The notes: a model not told the origin generated them from the letters alone. 8,974 nucleotides of DNA from Alphaproteobacteria bacterium (GCA_018828205.1 JAHJWA010000163.1:1-8974); one strand, 5' to 3'. Numbered from the stretch's first letter, positions 1-6,957 are shown. A program made the numbers and translations.

Positions 1-63
1 AGGATCGCCGGTCAGCAGCGCGGTGCGGATCGCAGCGCCGAGCGAGGGAAGCGCTGGCCTCAC
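1..63 (-). CDS. Partial CDS, N-terminal 21 codons, third gene of the glnE operon
   Basis: Only the first 21 codons lie in the window and the gene continues beyond base 1. The start is read as the GTG at 63-61, which overlaps the TGA stop of the peroxiredoxin gene as GTGA. The glnE/peroxiredoxin junction just upstream has the same 4-base arrangement. The frame reads MRP followed by ALPSLGAAIRTALLTGDP, an amphipathic helix-like stretch rich in Ala and Leu. The Shine-Dalgarno signal before the GTG is weak, which suits translational coupling. From memory of sphingomonad gene order, a DUF455 ferritin-like protein often follows this peroxiredoxin gene, and the N-terminus would fit one. That identification is inference from context, because 21 residues contain no diagnostic motif. 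The existence of a coding region here is more secure than its product. Confidence 0.5.
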   Translation of the reverse strand, partial: MRPALPSLGAAIRTALLTGDP

Positions 64-527
64 GCTTCGCGCGCGGCCGCGAGCACGTCCTCGGCGTGGC
101 CCTTGACCTTGTTCCAGACCCGCTCGATCCGGCCGTCCTCGCCGACCAGATAGGTCGTGCGGACCATTCCCATATAGGTCTTCCCGTACATCGACTTCTC
201 GGTCCAGATTCCGAGCGCGTCGGACAGCCCTCCCTCCTCGGCATCGGTCGCGAGATCGACGGTGAGCTCGTGTTTGGCGATGAAATTGCGGTGCTTCTGG
301 GCTGAATCCTTGCTGATCCCGAGCAACGCGACACCGGCCTTTTCGAATTCCGGCTTCAGCGCCGAAAAATCCTTGGCTTCGGTGGTGCAGCCGGGGGTGT
401 TGTCCTTGGGGTAGAAGAAGAACACCGCCTTGCCACCCTCGAAGTCGGAGGCGCGCACCTCGCCCCCATCGGGACTTTCCATCGCGATATCGGGCATCGC
501 ATCGCCTTGCGCGGGGTGTTCGCTCAT
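60..527 (-). CDS. bcp: Thioredoxin-dependent peroxiredoxin, Bcp/PrxQ family, one-cysteine type
   Basis: A 155-residue cytoplasmic peroxiredoxin of normal Bcp length, expected to reduce hydrogen peroxide and organic hydroperoxides through a peroxidatic cysteine. The AhpC/TSA thioredoxin fold is recognisable: the catalytic signature FYPKDNTPGCT gives Pro40, Thr44 and Cys47, and VRTTYL near residues 122-127 supplies the conserved active-site Arg123. Cys47 is the only cysteine in the protein. The position five residues later, where many Bcp/PrxQ proteins carry the resolving cysteine, is Lys52 within CTTEAKDF. It should therefore work as a one-cysteine enzyme needing an external thiol partner. The ATG at 527-525 overlaps the glnE stop as ATGA, and GGAG lies 8 bases upstream (536-539, inside the end of glnE), which supports this start and coupled translation. 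The stop overlaps the GTG of the next gene. Family assignment is firm; the physiological reductant cannot be read from the sequence. Confidence 0.95.
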   Translation of the reverse strand: MSEHPAQGDAMPDIAMESPDGGEVRASDFEGGKAVFFFYPKDNTPGCTTEAKDFSALKPEFEKAGVALLGISKDSAQKHRNFIAKHELTVDLATDAEEGGLSDALGIWTEKSMYGKTYMGMVRTTYLVGEDGRIERVWNKVKGHAEDVLAAAREA

Positions 528-3211
528 CGATCTATCTCCAGTTTCTCGTCGAAGGTTTTAACCCATTGTGCCGCCACGCCATGGCGTGCCTCGTCCAGGG
601 CCTGCAAGAGCGAAGCGTAATCCTCCTGCCGCGCGAGCTGGGCCAACACCGCGCGCGCCGCGGGGCCGGGGGCGCCGAGATCGGGCGCCAGCAACCGCGA
701 ACCGACCAGAACCCTGGTGAGCAGACGGTGATACGCGCGCAGATCGGGGGACACGAGTCCCTGCGTGATCAACTCGGTGACCGCGGTGGACAGATCGGGG
801 TTGAGCGCGGTCCGCTCTCGCAATTGCAGGAAATGGATCAGGAACTCCAGATCGACCAGCCCGCCGCGCAGCAGCTTGACGTCGAGCTCTCCGCGAGCGG
901 GCTTGTGCGCCGCCATCTCGCTTCGCATCGTCAAGACATCGGCCTGCAGCTCGACCGCATCCCGGTCCCGATTGAGGATAGAGTCGACGATCGCCTCGAC
1001 CTGCCGGCGCCCCCCGGGCGAACCGACCAGAACCCGCGCTCGGTTGAGCGCCATATGCTCCCAGGTCCAGGCGTTCTCGCGCTGGTAGCGCTCGAAGGAG
1101 GAAAGGCTCACCGCGAGCGGACCCTGATTGCCCTGCGGTCGCAGCCGCGTATCGACGTCGTAGAGCGCGCCCTGCGCGGTGGGTACGCTCAGCGCCACGC
1201 CGACCCGCTGCGCCAGCCGGTTGAAATAGAGCGTCCGGCCCAGCGGGCGGGGTCCGTCGGATTCCGCCGTCTCGCCGTCGGTGAACAGATAGATCATGTC
1301 GAGATCCGAGGCATGGGTCAGCGCCCCGCCGCCCAGCCGGCCCAGCCCCAGCACCAGCAATTCGCCATCCGCGAAGCGCCCATGCCGCTCGGCGAACTCC
1401 TCCTGCGCCGCCTCGCAGGCCACCTGCACCGCGGCTTCGGCCACCCGCGACAGCGCCTCGGCGACATCGAGCGGGTCCTGCGCGGCCTCGATCAATTGCA
1501 CGCCCAGCGTGAAGCGTTGCTCGCTGGTGACGATGCGAATGCGATCGAGCGCCTGTTCGTATTCGTCGCCGCGCTCGGTCCGGCGCATCATCCGCGCCAG
1601 ATCCTCGCTCGAGCCGGGCAGATCAAAGGCGCTGCGATCGATCAGCGTGTCGAGCAGTTCGGGCCGCCGCGCCAGTTCGTCGGCGAGCGGCGCGGCCAGC
1701 GTCAGACAGTCGACGAGCTGCTGGAGCAGGCCGGGGCGGGCTTCGAGCAAGCGGAACAGGTTGATCGCGCTGGGCAGTTTCTCGAGCAGCGTCTCGAACC
1801 GCGCCAGCGCGTGATCGGGGTCGGGTCCCTGGCCGAGCGCGGCAAACAGGTGCGGCCGGATCGCGTCGAACGCCGCCTTGGCCGCCTCGCTGCGCAGGGC
1901 GCGAAACGCCCCGCCGCTCCAGCCGGCGATCCGCAGCGCGGCCGCATCGGGATCGGCGAAGCCGAAATCGTCGCGCTGGTCAGGCTCGGCTTGCGGGATC
2001 GGACGGCCAGACGTTTCCTCGGCGATCAGCTCGCCGAAATGGCGGGCAACCGGACCGCAGGTCTCGTCCAGCAGGGCCAGCAATGCCGACGCGTCCTCCA
2101 GCCCATGCAACCGCGCGACCCCGTCGAGCGCGTCGCCGCCGGGCAGCGTGTGCGTCTGGCGATCGTTCACCATCTGCAATCGGTGCTCGATGGTCCGCAG
2201 CGTGTCGTAGGCGTCGCCCAGCGTGGATGCTGTGTCCGCTGCGATATGGTCCGCCGCCGCCAGCGCATCGAGCGCGGCGCGGGTCCCGCGCGCTCGCAGC
2301 GACGGGTCGCGCCCGCCATGGATCAGCTGGTGGGTCTGGGCGAAGAACTCGATCTCGCGAATTCCCCCGCGCCCCTGTTTGAGATCGAAACCGGGCCCCG
2401 GCTCGCGCGGACCCGAATAGCGCGTCCGGATCCGTGCGCTAAGACCGCGGATTTCGTCGATCGCGCCGAAATCGAGGCTGCGGCGCCAGACGAAGGAGCG
2501 GATCGAATCGAGAAAGGCCTCGCCGCGCGCGATGTCGCCCGAGGCGGCGCGCGCGCGGATAAAGGCGGCGCGCTCCCAGGTGAGCGCCGAGCTCTCGTAA
2601 TGGCTTGTCGCGCCCTCGAGCGATATCGCCAAGGGGCTGACCTCGGAAGCCGGGCGCAGCCGCAGGTCGACGCGGAAGACATAGCCTTCGGCGGTCACGT
2701 CGGACAGCAGCCTGACAACCTCGCGGGCATAGCGCTGCGCCGCCTCGGGCGGTTCGTCGCGTTCGCGGCGCGGCAGCGCCTCGGCATCGTAGAGCAGGAT
2801 GGGATCGATGTCGGAGCTGTAGTTGAGTTCGCCCGAACCATGCTTGCCCAGCGCCAGCCCGATGAAGCCGGTCGGTTCGGCATCAGGCACCCGGCGCAGG
2901 ATCGCCGCCTCGATCGCGCGGTGCAGCGCGCGATCGGCAAAGGCGGAGAGTTCGCGCATCACCTTGTCGAGATCGAAACCGCCGGCGAGGTCGCCGATCG
3001 CCAGCACCAGCGCCAGCGCCAGCCGTTCGCGGCGTAGCGCCAGCCCGGCGTCCGCGATTTCGCGCCCGGTCTGCTTGGCCTTGAGCAGCGCCGCCTCGCC
3101 ATAGCCCTCGGCCAGCAGCGCCTCGAAATCGGGGAGGCGTTGCAGCGAATGCGCGAGAAAGGGCGAATGCGCCTTGGCTCGCTGCAGAGCTGACTTCCAA
3201 TCGCCATCCAT
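524..3211 (-). CDS. glnE: Bifunctional glutamine synthetase adenylyltransferase / adenylyl-removing enzyme
   Basis: An 895-residue enzyme that adenylylates glutamine synthetase to lower its activity and removes the AMP again, under PII and glutamine control in the known family. Both nucleotidyltransferase halves are visible. The N-terminal, adenylyl-removing half has GSGELNYSSDID at about 125-136 (Asp134, Asp136) and VDLRLRP at 181-187 (Asp182). The C-terminal, adenylyl-transferring half has GLGRLGGGALTHASDLD at about 622-638 (Asp636, Asp638) and VDTRLRP at 686-692 (Asp687). Each is followed by a helical GlnD/GlnE-type region, with KQGRGGIREIEF at 278-289 and KLLRGGLVDLEF at 779-790. All metal-binding aspartates are present, so both activities should be intact. 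The start at 3211 is chosen for its AGGAG six bases upstream. The frame stays open for about 2 kb further upstream, but there it runs antisense to the peptidase gene. First gene of a coupled operon with the peroxiredoxin. Confidence 0.96.
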   Translation of the reverse strand: MDGDWKSALQRAKAHSPFLAHSLQRLPDFEALLAEGYGEAALLKAKQTGREIADAGLALRRERLALALVLAIGDLAGGFDLDKVMRELSAFADRALHRAIEAAILRRVPDAEPTGFIGLALGKHGSGELNYSSDIDPILLYDAEALPRRERDEPPEAAQRYAREVVRLLSDVTAEGYVFRVDLRLRPASEVSPLAISLEGATSHYESSALTWERAAFIRARAASGDIARGEAFLDSIRSFVWRRSLDFGAIDEIRGLSARIRTRYSGPREPGPGFDLKQGRGGIREIEFFAQTHQLIHGGRDPSLRARGTRAALDALAAADHIAADTASTLGDAYDTLRTIEHRLQMVNDRQTHTLPGGDALDGVARLHGLEDASALLALLDETCGPVARHFGELIAEETSGRPIPQAEPDQRDDFGFADPDAAALRIAGWSGGAFRALRSEAAKAAFDAIRPHLFAALGQGPDPDHALARFETLLEKLPSAINLFRLLEARPGLLQQLVDCLTLAAPLADELARRPELLDTLIDRSAFDLPGSSEDLARMMRRTERGDEYEQALDRIRIVTSEQRFTLGVQLIEAAQDPLDVAEALSRVAEAAVQVACEAAQEEFAERHGRFADGELLVLGLGRLGGGALTHASDLDMIYLFTDGETAESDGPRPLGRTLYFNRLAQRVGVALSVPTAQGALYDVDTRLRPQGNQGPLAVSLSSFERYQRENAWTWEHMALNRARVLVGSPGGRRQVEAIVDSILNRDRDAVELQADVLTMRSEMAAHKPARGELDVKLLRGGLVDLEFLIHFLQLRERTALNPDLSTAVTELITQGLVSPDLRAYHRLLTRVLVGSRLLAPDLGAPGPAARAVLAQLARQEDYASLLQALDEARHGVAAQWVKTFDEKLEIDR

Positions 3212-3217
3212 GCGCCG

Positions 3218-3222
3218 CTCCT
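3218..3222 (-). promoter_or_regulatory. Ribosome binding site of glnE
   Basis: On the minus strand AGGAG lies 6 bases before the ATG at 3211-3209. This fixes the glnE start, because the same frame is open far upstream and gives no stop codon to delimit it. Confidence 0.7.
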
Positions 3223-3298
3223 GCCGCGCTACGGCTTGCCCTGCAAGGTGCGAGGTGCAACAGACGCGGCCACGCGAAATCCATCCAGGGACCAGATC

Positions 3299-5014
3299 AT
3301 GACCCTCGCACCCCGTTTCCGCCAGACCGCCGCCGCGCTTGCCGCGAGCCTCGCGCTCTGCGCCTGCGCGACCACAAGCGAGACTACAGGGGCCGATGGC
3401 AGCGCCGCGCTCGACATTCCCGATGTCGCCCGGGGGGACATCTCGCGCAGCACCATGGTGGACGTGACCCGCACCCTCTCCTCTGATGAATTCGAAGGCC
3501 GGATGCCGGGCACGGTGGGCGAGGAAAAGACGGTCGCGCTGCTCAGCGAGCGCTTCGCCGCGGCGGGGCTGACCCCGGGCAACAACGGATCCTGGGTGCA
3601 GCGGGTGCCGCTGGTCGAGATCACCGGCAAGGATTACGCGCCGCTGACGGTGACCGGCAATGGCGAGACCATGGCATTCGACTTCGGTAGCGAATGGGTT
3701 GGGGTGACCTATCGCGAGGAGGCGAACACGTCGCTCAGCGACAGCGAGCTGGTCTTCGTCGGCTATGGCGTCAACGCGCCCGAGCGCGGTTGGAACGATT
3801 ACGAGGGCATCGACATGCGCGGCAAGACCGCGGTGATCCTTGTCAACGATCCCGATTACAACAGCCCCGATATGGAAGGTCCCTTCAACGGCAAGGCGAT
3901 GACCTTCTACGGTCGCTGGACCTACAAATACGAGGAAGCCGCGCGCCAGGGCGCCGCCGGTGCGATCATCATCCACGATACCGCTCCCGCCTCCTATGGC
4001 TGGAACGTGGTCGAGAGCAGCTGGTCGGGGGCGCAGGCCTATGCCCAGCGCGGCGAAAACGCGCCGCCGCTGACCGTGGTGAACGGCTGGGTGCAGAAGG
4101 ATGTGGCGACGCAGATCCTCGAGGCTGCTGGCCAGGATCTCGCCGATCTGACCGTCCGGGCGCAGACGCAGGGCTTCCGGCCGGTGCCGCTCGGTCTGAC
4201 CGCCTCCACCCGCTTCGCCAACGACATCCGCACCTTCCAGTCGCAGAACGTGATCGGCGTGCTGCCGGGCCGTGAGCGGCCGGACGAATACGTCATCCAC
4301 ACCGCGCATTGGGATCATCTCGGGCGTTGCTCGCCGGCGCCCGATGGCGACGACATCTGCAACGGCGCGGTCGACAATGCGACCGGCACCGCAGCGCTGG
4401 TGGCGCTGGCCGAGGCCCACGCCAAGGCCGGACCGCCGCCGCGCAGCCTCGTCTTCCTCGCGGTGACCGCCGAGGAATCGGGCCTGCTGGGCGCGCACTA
4501 CTACGCCGAGAACCCGGTCTTCGCGCTGGCGCAGACCGTTGGCGGGATCAATATGGACGCCTTCCAGGTCGCTGGCCGCTCGCGCGACGTGACCGTGGTT
4601 GGGCCCGGCAAATCTCAGCTCGACGCTTTTCTCGATGCCGCGCTGGTTTCGGATGGTCGTGTCGCGACCCCCAACCCCAAACCCGAAGCGGGCTATTACT
4701 ACCGCTCGGATCACTTCGCCTTCGCCAAGCGCGGGGTGCCGATGCTCTATATCGACGGCGGCGAGGATCTGGTCGACGGCGGGCGGGCGGCCGGAGCCGC
4801 AGTTGCCGCGGACTACACCCAGAACCGCTATCACGGTCCCAAGGACGAGTTCGACGAGAACTGGGATTGGTCGGGCGTGATGGGCGACCTTCAGCTCTAC
4901 TACCGCATCGGCCGCGCGCTCGCGACGAGCACCAGCTGGCCCAACTGGAACCCGGGCGACGAGTTCCGCGGGATCCGCGACGAGGATTGTGCGGCCAGCG
5001 CCACCGGTTGCTGA
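3299..5014 (+). CDS. Exported M28-family zinc metallopeptidase with PA domain, probable lipoprotein
   Basis: A 571-residue peptidase, probably an aminopeptidase acting in the periplasm or on the outer membrane. The N-terminus MTLAPRFRQT is followed by a hydrophobic stretch ending LALCACATT: an export signal with a probable lipidation cysteine at 23 (or 21), although neither fits the strict lipobox. A PA-like insert lies at about 150-260 (VFVGYGVNAPERGWNDYEG, then RGKTAVILVNDPDY). The M28 catalytic domain covers about 310-545 with all expected metal ligands: His337 in AHWDHLG, bridging Asp359 in AVDNATG, catalytic Glu392 and ligand Glu393 in AEESG, Asp420 in INMDAF and His472 in RSDHFAF. Cys344/Cys354 and Cys564/Cys571 could form disulfides, which suits an exported protein. 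The ATG at 3299 is preferred because the signal peptide follows it at once; a TTG at 3236 would add 21 residues. AGGG lies 8 bases upstream. The substrate is unknown. Probably co-transcribed with the deiminase gene 22 bases downstream. Confidence 0.92.
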   Translation: MTLAPRFRQTAAALAASLALCACATTSETTGADGSAALDIPDVARGDISRSTMVDVTRTLSSDEFEGRMPGTVGEEKTVALLSERFAAAGLTPGNNGSWVQRVPLVEITGKDYAPLTVTGNGETMAFDFGSEWVGVTYREEANTSLSDSELVFVGYGVNAPERGWNDYEGIDMRGKTAVILVNDPDYNSPDMEGPFNGKAMTFYGRWTYKYEEAARQGAAGAIIIHDTAPASYGWNVVESSWSGAQAYAQRGENAPPLTVVNGWVQKDVATQILEAAGQDLADLTVRAQTQGFRPVPLGLTASTRFANDIRTFQSQNVIGVLPGRERPDEYVIHTAHWDHLGRCSPAPDGDDICNGAVDNATGTAALVALAEAHAKAGPPPRSLVFLAVTAEESGLLGAHYYAENPVFALAQTVGGINMDAFQVAGRSRDVTVVGPGKSQLDAFLDAALVSDGRVATPNPKPEAGYYYRSDHFAFAKRGVPMLYIDGGEDLVDGGRAAGAAVAADYTQNRYHGPKDEFDENWDWSGVMGDLQLYYRIGRALATSTSWPNWNPGDEFRGIRDEDCAASATGC

Positions 5015-5036
5015 GACCGCCTGACGGGGACGCAAA

Positions 5037-6041
5037 ATGGCAGTGACGATGCCGCCCGAATGGGCGCCGCAGGACTGGCTGTGGATCGGTTTCCCGCATG
5101 ATGCGGAGGAATGGCCGGGTGTGCTCGCGCGCGCGCAGGAGCAGATCGCCGGTTTCGCCAATGCGGTCGCGGACAGCGGGCAAGATGTCCGCCTCCTCGT
5201 CCGCAGCGCCGCCAACGAGGCGCGCGCGCGCGAACTGGTGAACGCGGCGGTGACGCTCGAACGGCGCGATTATGGCGACATCTGGCTGCGCGACACCGGG
5301 CCGCTGGTGGTGCTGGGCGAGCAGGGCCGCATGGCGCGCCGGTTCGGGTTCAACGGCTGGGGCGGCAAATATCTGATGCCCGGCGACCAGACGATCGGCG
5401 CCGAGCTGGCGCGCGACGCCGGACTGCCGATCGAGACCAGCGACTGGGTGCTCGAAGGCGGCGCGGTGGATGGCGATGGCACCGGGCTCGCCCTCACCAC
5501 CGAGCAATGCCTGCTCAACTCCAATCGCAACCCGCATCTTTCGCGCGACGAGATCGCCGAGCGGCTGGCGAGCGACCTCGGCTTCACCCGCGTGGTCTGG
5601 CTGGGCGATGGCCTGATCAACGATCACACCGACGGGCATGTCGACAATCTGGCGCGCTTCGTCGCGCCGGGCCGTGTCGCGCTCCCCGAAGCCACCGGAC
5701 CCGACGACCCGAACGCAGCGATCTACGAGGACGCAGCGCGGCGCATCGAACAGGCCGGGCTGGAGCTGGTCCGCATTCCCTCGCCGGGGCTGATCACCTC
5801 TGGGGGCGGCCGGATCGAGCCCGCGAGCTACGCCAATTTCGCGGTGACCAGCCAGCTGGTGGTGGTGCCGACCTTCGGCTCGATCCACGATGCGGCAGGC
5901 GTGCAAGCGATCGCCGCGCTGTTTACCGACCGGACCACGATCGGCCTGCCCGGTGATGCGGTGCTCGCGGGCGGCGGCGGGTTCCATTGCGCCAGCCAGC
6001 AGATGCCTTCTGCCACCAGCCCCGGATCAAGCGCCGTTTAA
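5037..6041 (+). CDS. Agmatine deiminase family protein (peptidylarginine deiminase-like)
   Basis: A 334-residue guanidine-modifying enzyme. Members of this family hydrolyse agmatine to N-carbamoylputrescine and ammonia (AguA), and related ones act on peptidyl-arginine. Hallmarks in order: YGDIWLRDTGP at 79-89 with substrate-binding Asp86, FNGWGGKY at 105-112, VLEGGAVD at 138-145 with Glu140, NDHTDGHVDN at 195-204 with the likely catalytic His201, and GGGGFHCASQQ at 312-322 with nucleophile Cys318. No signal peptide is seen, so it should be cytoplasmic. The length is slightly below the usual 340-370. GGGGA lies 6 bases before the ATG at 5037, supporting that start over the ATG four codons later. 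It follows the M28 peptidase gene by 22 bases, and no N-carbamoylputrescine amidohydrolase gene (aguB) adjoins it. Family assignment is firm. The substrate, agmatine or another guanidino compound, is not settled, so the symbol aguA is withheld. Confidence 0.9.
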   Translation: MAVTMPPEWAPQDWLWIGFPHDAEEWPGVLARAQEQIAGFANAVADSGQDVRLLVRSAANEARARELVNAAVTLERRDYGDIWLRDTGPLVVLGEQGRMARRFGFNGWGGKYLMPGDQTIGAELARDAGLPIETSDWVLEGGAVDGDGTGLALTTEQCLLNSNRNPHLSRDEIAERLASDLGFTRVVWLGDGLINDHTDGHVDNLARFVAPGRVALPEATGPDDPNAAIYEDAARRIEQAGLELVRIPSPGLITSGGGRIEPASYANFAVTSQLVVVPTFGSIHDAAGVQAIAALFTDRTTIGLPGDAVLAGGGGFHCASQQMPSATSPGSSAV

Positions 6042-6063
6042 CGCTTCGTTAGCGAAACAGGCG
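6032..6063 (+). terminator. Bulged hairpin spanning the deiminase stop codon, possible terminator
   Basis: CGCC GTTT (aa) CGCT pairs with AGCG AAAC (a) GGCG around the loop TCGTT, giving 12 base pairs with two small bulges. The stop codon TAA (6039-6041) lies in the left arm. No T-run follows on the plus strand, so it is not a classical intrinsic terminator. It could slow or end transcription of the peptidase-deiminase operon, stabilise the 3' end, or be a folding coincidence. Confidence 0.35.
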
Positions 6064-6075
6064 GACAATGCCGCC

Positions 6076-6204
6076 ATGGCTCGAACCGTCGCTATCTCTC
6101 GCTCGCAATGGGTCCCGTCGGGACTGGCGGAGGTCCTGCGCGCAGCAATCGTAAGCGGTTGCGCTCTCGCGTTGATCGCGGCTGGCCCGTTCGTTCCGTT
6201 CTGA
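6076..6204 (+). CDS. Possible 42-residue single-membrane-span peptide
   Basis: A short open frame fills the gap between the deiminase gene and the convergent TSUP gene and stops 3 bases before the TSUP stop codon. The peptide begins MARTVAISRSQWVPSGLAEV and has one hydrophobic stretch at about residues 23-40 (AAIVSGCALALIAAG and beyond), preceded by Arg residues and ending PFVPF. That is a plausible N-in membrane anchor. By my own count, 29 of its 42 sense codons end in G or C. That looks lower than in the neighbouring genes, so codon support is only moderate. AGGCGGA at 6059-6065 is 10 bases before the ATG, a usable but long spacing. Another ATG at 6068 opens a different frame of 27 codons. 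No family is recognised. It may be a real small membrane protein or chance. Confidence 0.3.
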   Translation: MARTVAISRSQWVPSGLAEVLRAAIVSGCALALIAAGPFVPF

Positions 6205-6207
6205 ACC

Positions 6208-6951
6208 TTATATCAGGCGCAGAACGGCAGCCAGCGCAGCGCCGCCCAGAACAATTCCGACGATCGCGCGCCAGACCGTATCGGCGATTCGGCCCGAGAA
6301 CCGATTGCCCAGCGCATTGCCGATCAGCACGGCCGGGAACAGCAGCGCCGCCAGCAGGGGCAGCCGCAGCTCGAGCGCGCCGATCGCCGCACCCGACACC
6401 AGGCCCGATGCGGCCGCGATTGTGAATATCAGCATCATCGATGCCTTGGCGGTTTCACGGTCGAGGGCGCGACCCACATAATAGGGAACCACCGGCGGGC
6501 CGGGCATCCCGGCATAGCCGGTCATCAGTCCGCTCATCACCCCCACACCGGCCGTCGTAAGCGGCCTGGGCGCAGCGGTGCCGCGGCGTGGCAGGATGAT
6601 GGCGACGAAGGCCGAGCACGCGATCGCCGCGATCACAACCCGCGCGATGCCCGGGCTGGTGGCAGCCAGAGCGATCAGCCCCAGCGGCGTCGTCACCACA
6701 ACCAGCCCCGCAATCCACCAAGCCGATCGTTCGCTGCCTCGCATCAGCCTGCGGATCTCGAGCAGACCGATGGCGAGCGACAGGCAATTGGCGAGGATCA
6801 CCGCGTCAAGCGGCGACAGCGCGAGAGCCAGTATCGGGACCAGCAGAATGGCCATTCCGAACCCGGTCAATCCGCGCACGAAGGCCGACCCGAGCGCAGC
6901 AAGAAGCGCCGTCGCTATCTCCAGCGCACTATAGGCCTCGAGCGGCGACAC
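6208..6951 (-). CDS. TSUP (TauE/SafE) family membrane transporter
   Basis: A 247-residue, very hydrophobic inner-membrane protein with about 7-8 predicted spans (roughly 9-25, 33-65, 78-98, 101-120, 132-147, 171-191, 196-212 and 226-245). Family features are the N-terminal RGLTGFGMA at 26-34, the related second-repeat stretch SGLMTGYAGMPGPP at 140-153, and GNALGNRFSGRI at 211-221 before the last span. TSUP proteins move sulfite, sulfonates or other sulfur and organic anions. The substrate cannot be deduced here and no sulfur-metabolism gene is adjacent. The length is normal and the protein appears complete. The gene lies 15 bases after thrS on the same strand and is probably co-transcribed with it. 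The only start between the in-frame upstream stop and the first membrane span, apart from a CTG at 6924, is the GTG at 6951-6949, and it overlaps the ribosome binding site. The exact N-terminus is therefore uncertain by a few residues. Confidence 0.88.
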   Translation of the reverse strand: MSPLEAYSALEIATALLAALGSAFVRGLTGFGMAILLVPILALALSPLDAVILANCLSLAIGLLEIRRLMRGSERSAWWIAGLVVVTTPLGLIALAATSPGIARVVIAAIACSAFVAIILPRRGTAAPRPLTTAGVGVMSGLMTGYAGMPGPPVVPYYVGRALDRETAKASMMLIFTIAAASGLVSGAAIGALELRLPLLAALLFPAVLIGNALGNRFSGRIADTVWRAIVGIVLGGAALAAVLRLI

Positions 6952-6957
6952 CTCCTT
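6949..6957 (-). promoter_or_regulatory. Perfect anti-Shine-Dalgarno match overlapping the TSUP start codon
   Basis: The minus strand reads AAGGAGGTG, complementary over all nine bases to the 3' end of 16S rRNA. Its last three bases are the presumed GTG start codon, so there is no normal 5-9 base spacer. No in-frame ATG, GTG or TTG occurs at standard spacing downstream. The next in-frame near-start is CTG at 6924-6922. The site lies in the 15-base gap after the thrS stop, so it may serve reinitiation by ribosomes leaving thrS. Confidence 0.6.

Noticed and set aside
566..3037. Very long plus-strand open frame (823 codons) opposite glnE.
   Set aside because: The product is a low-complexity Arg/Gln/Ala-rich string with no recognisable domain, mirrored from glnE codons. 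glnE has all its catalytic motifs, so this is an antisense shadow.
3212..3298. Possible divergent promoters between glnE and the M28 gene (TTGCCC at 3236 forward, TTGCAC in reverse) and a short direct repeat AGGTGC at 3246 and 3253.
   Set aside because: No acceptable -10 element is found at 16-18 bases from either hexamer, and a 6-base repeat is too short to support an operator. A promoter must exist nearby but cannot be placed.
3212..5215. The glnE reading frame stays open for about 2 kb upstream of the chosen start, which would give a 1563-residue protein.
   Set aside because: The extension runs antisense to the M28 peptidase and deiminase genes, has no family resemblance, and a good ribosome binding site marks the 3211 start. 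It is an effect of GC-rich codon bias.
4548..5987. Minus-strand open frame of 479 codons opposite the deiminase and the end of the peptidase gene.
   Set aside because: Arg/Ala/Pro-rich with no motif; both genes on the other strand are intact and convincing.
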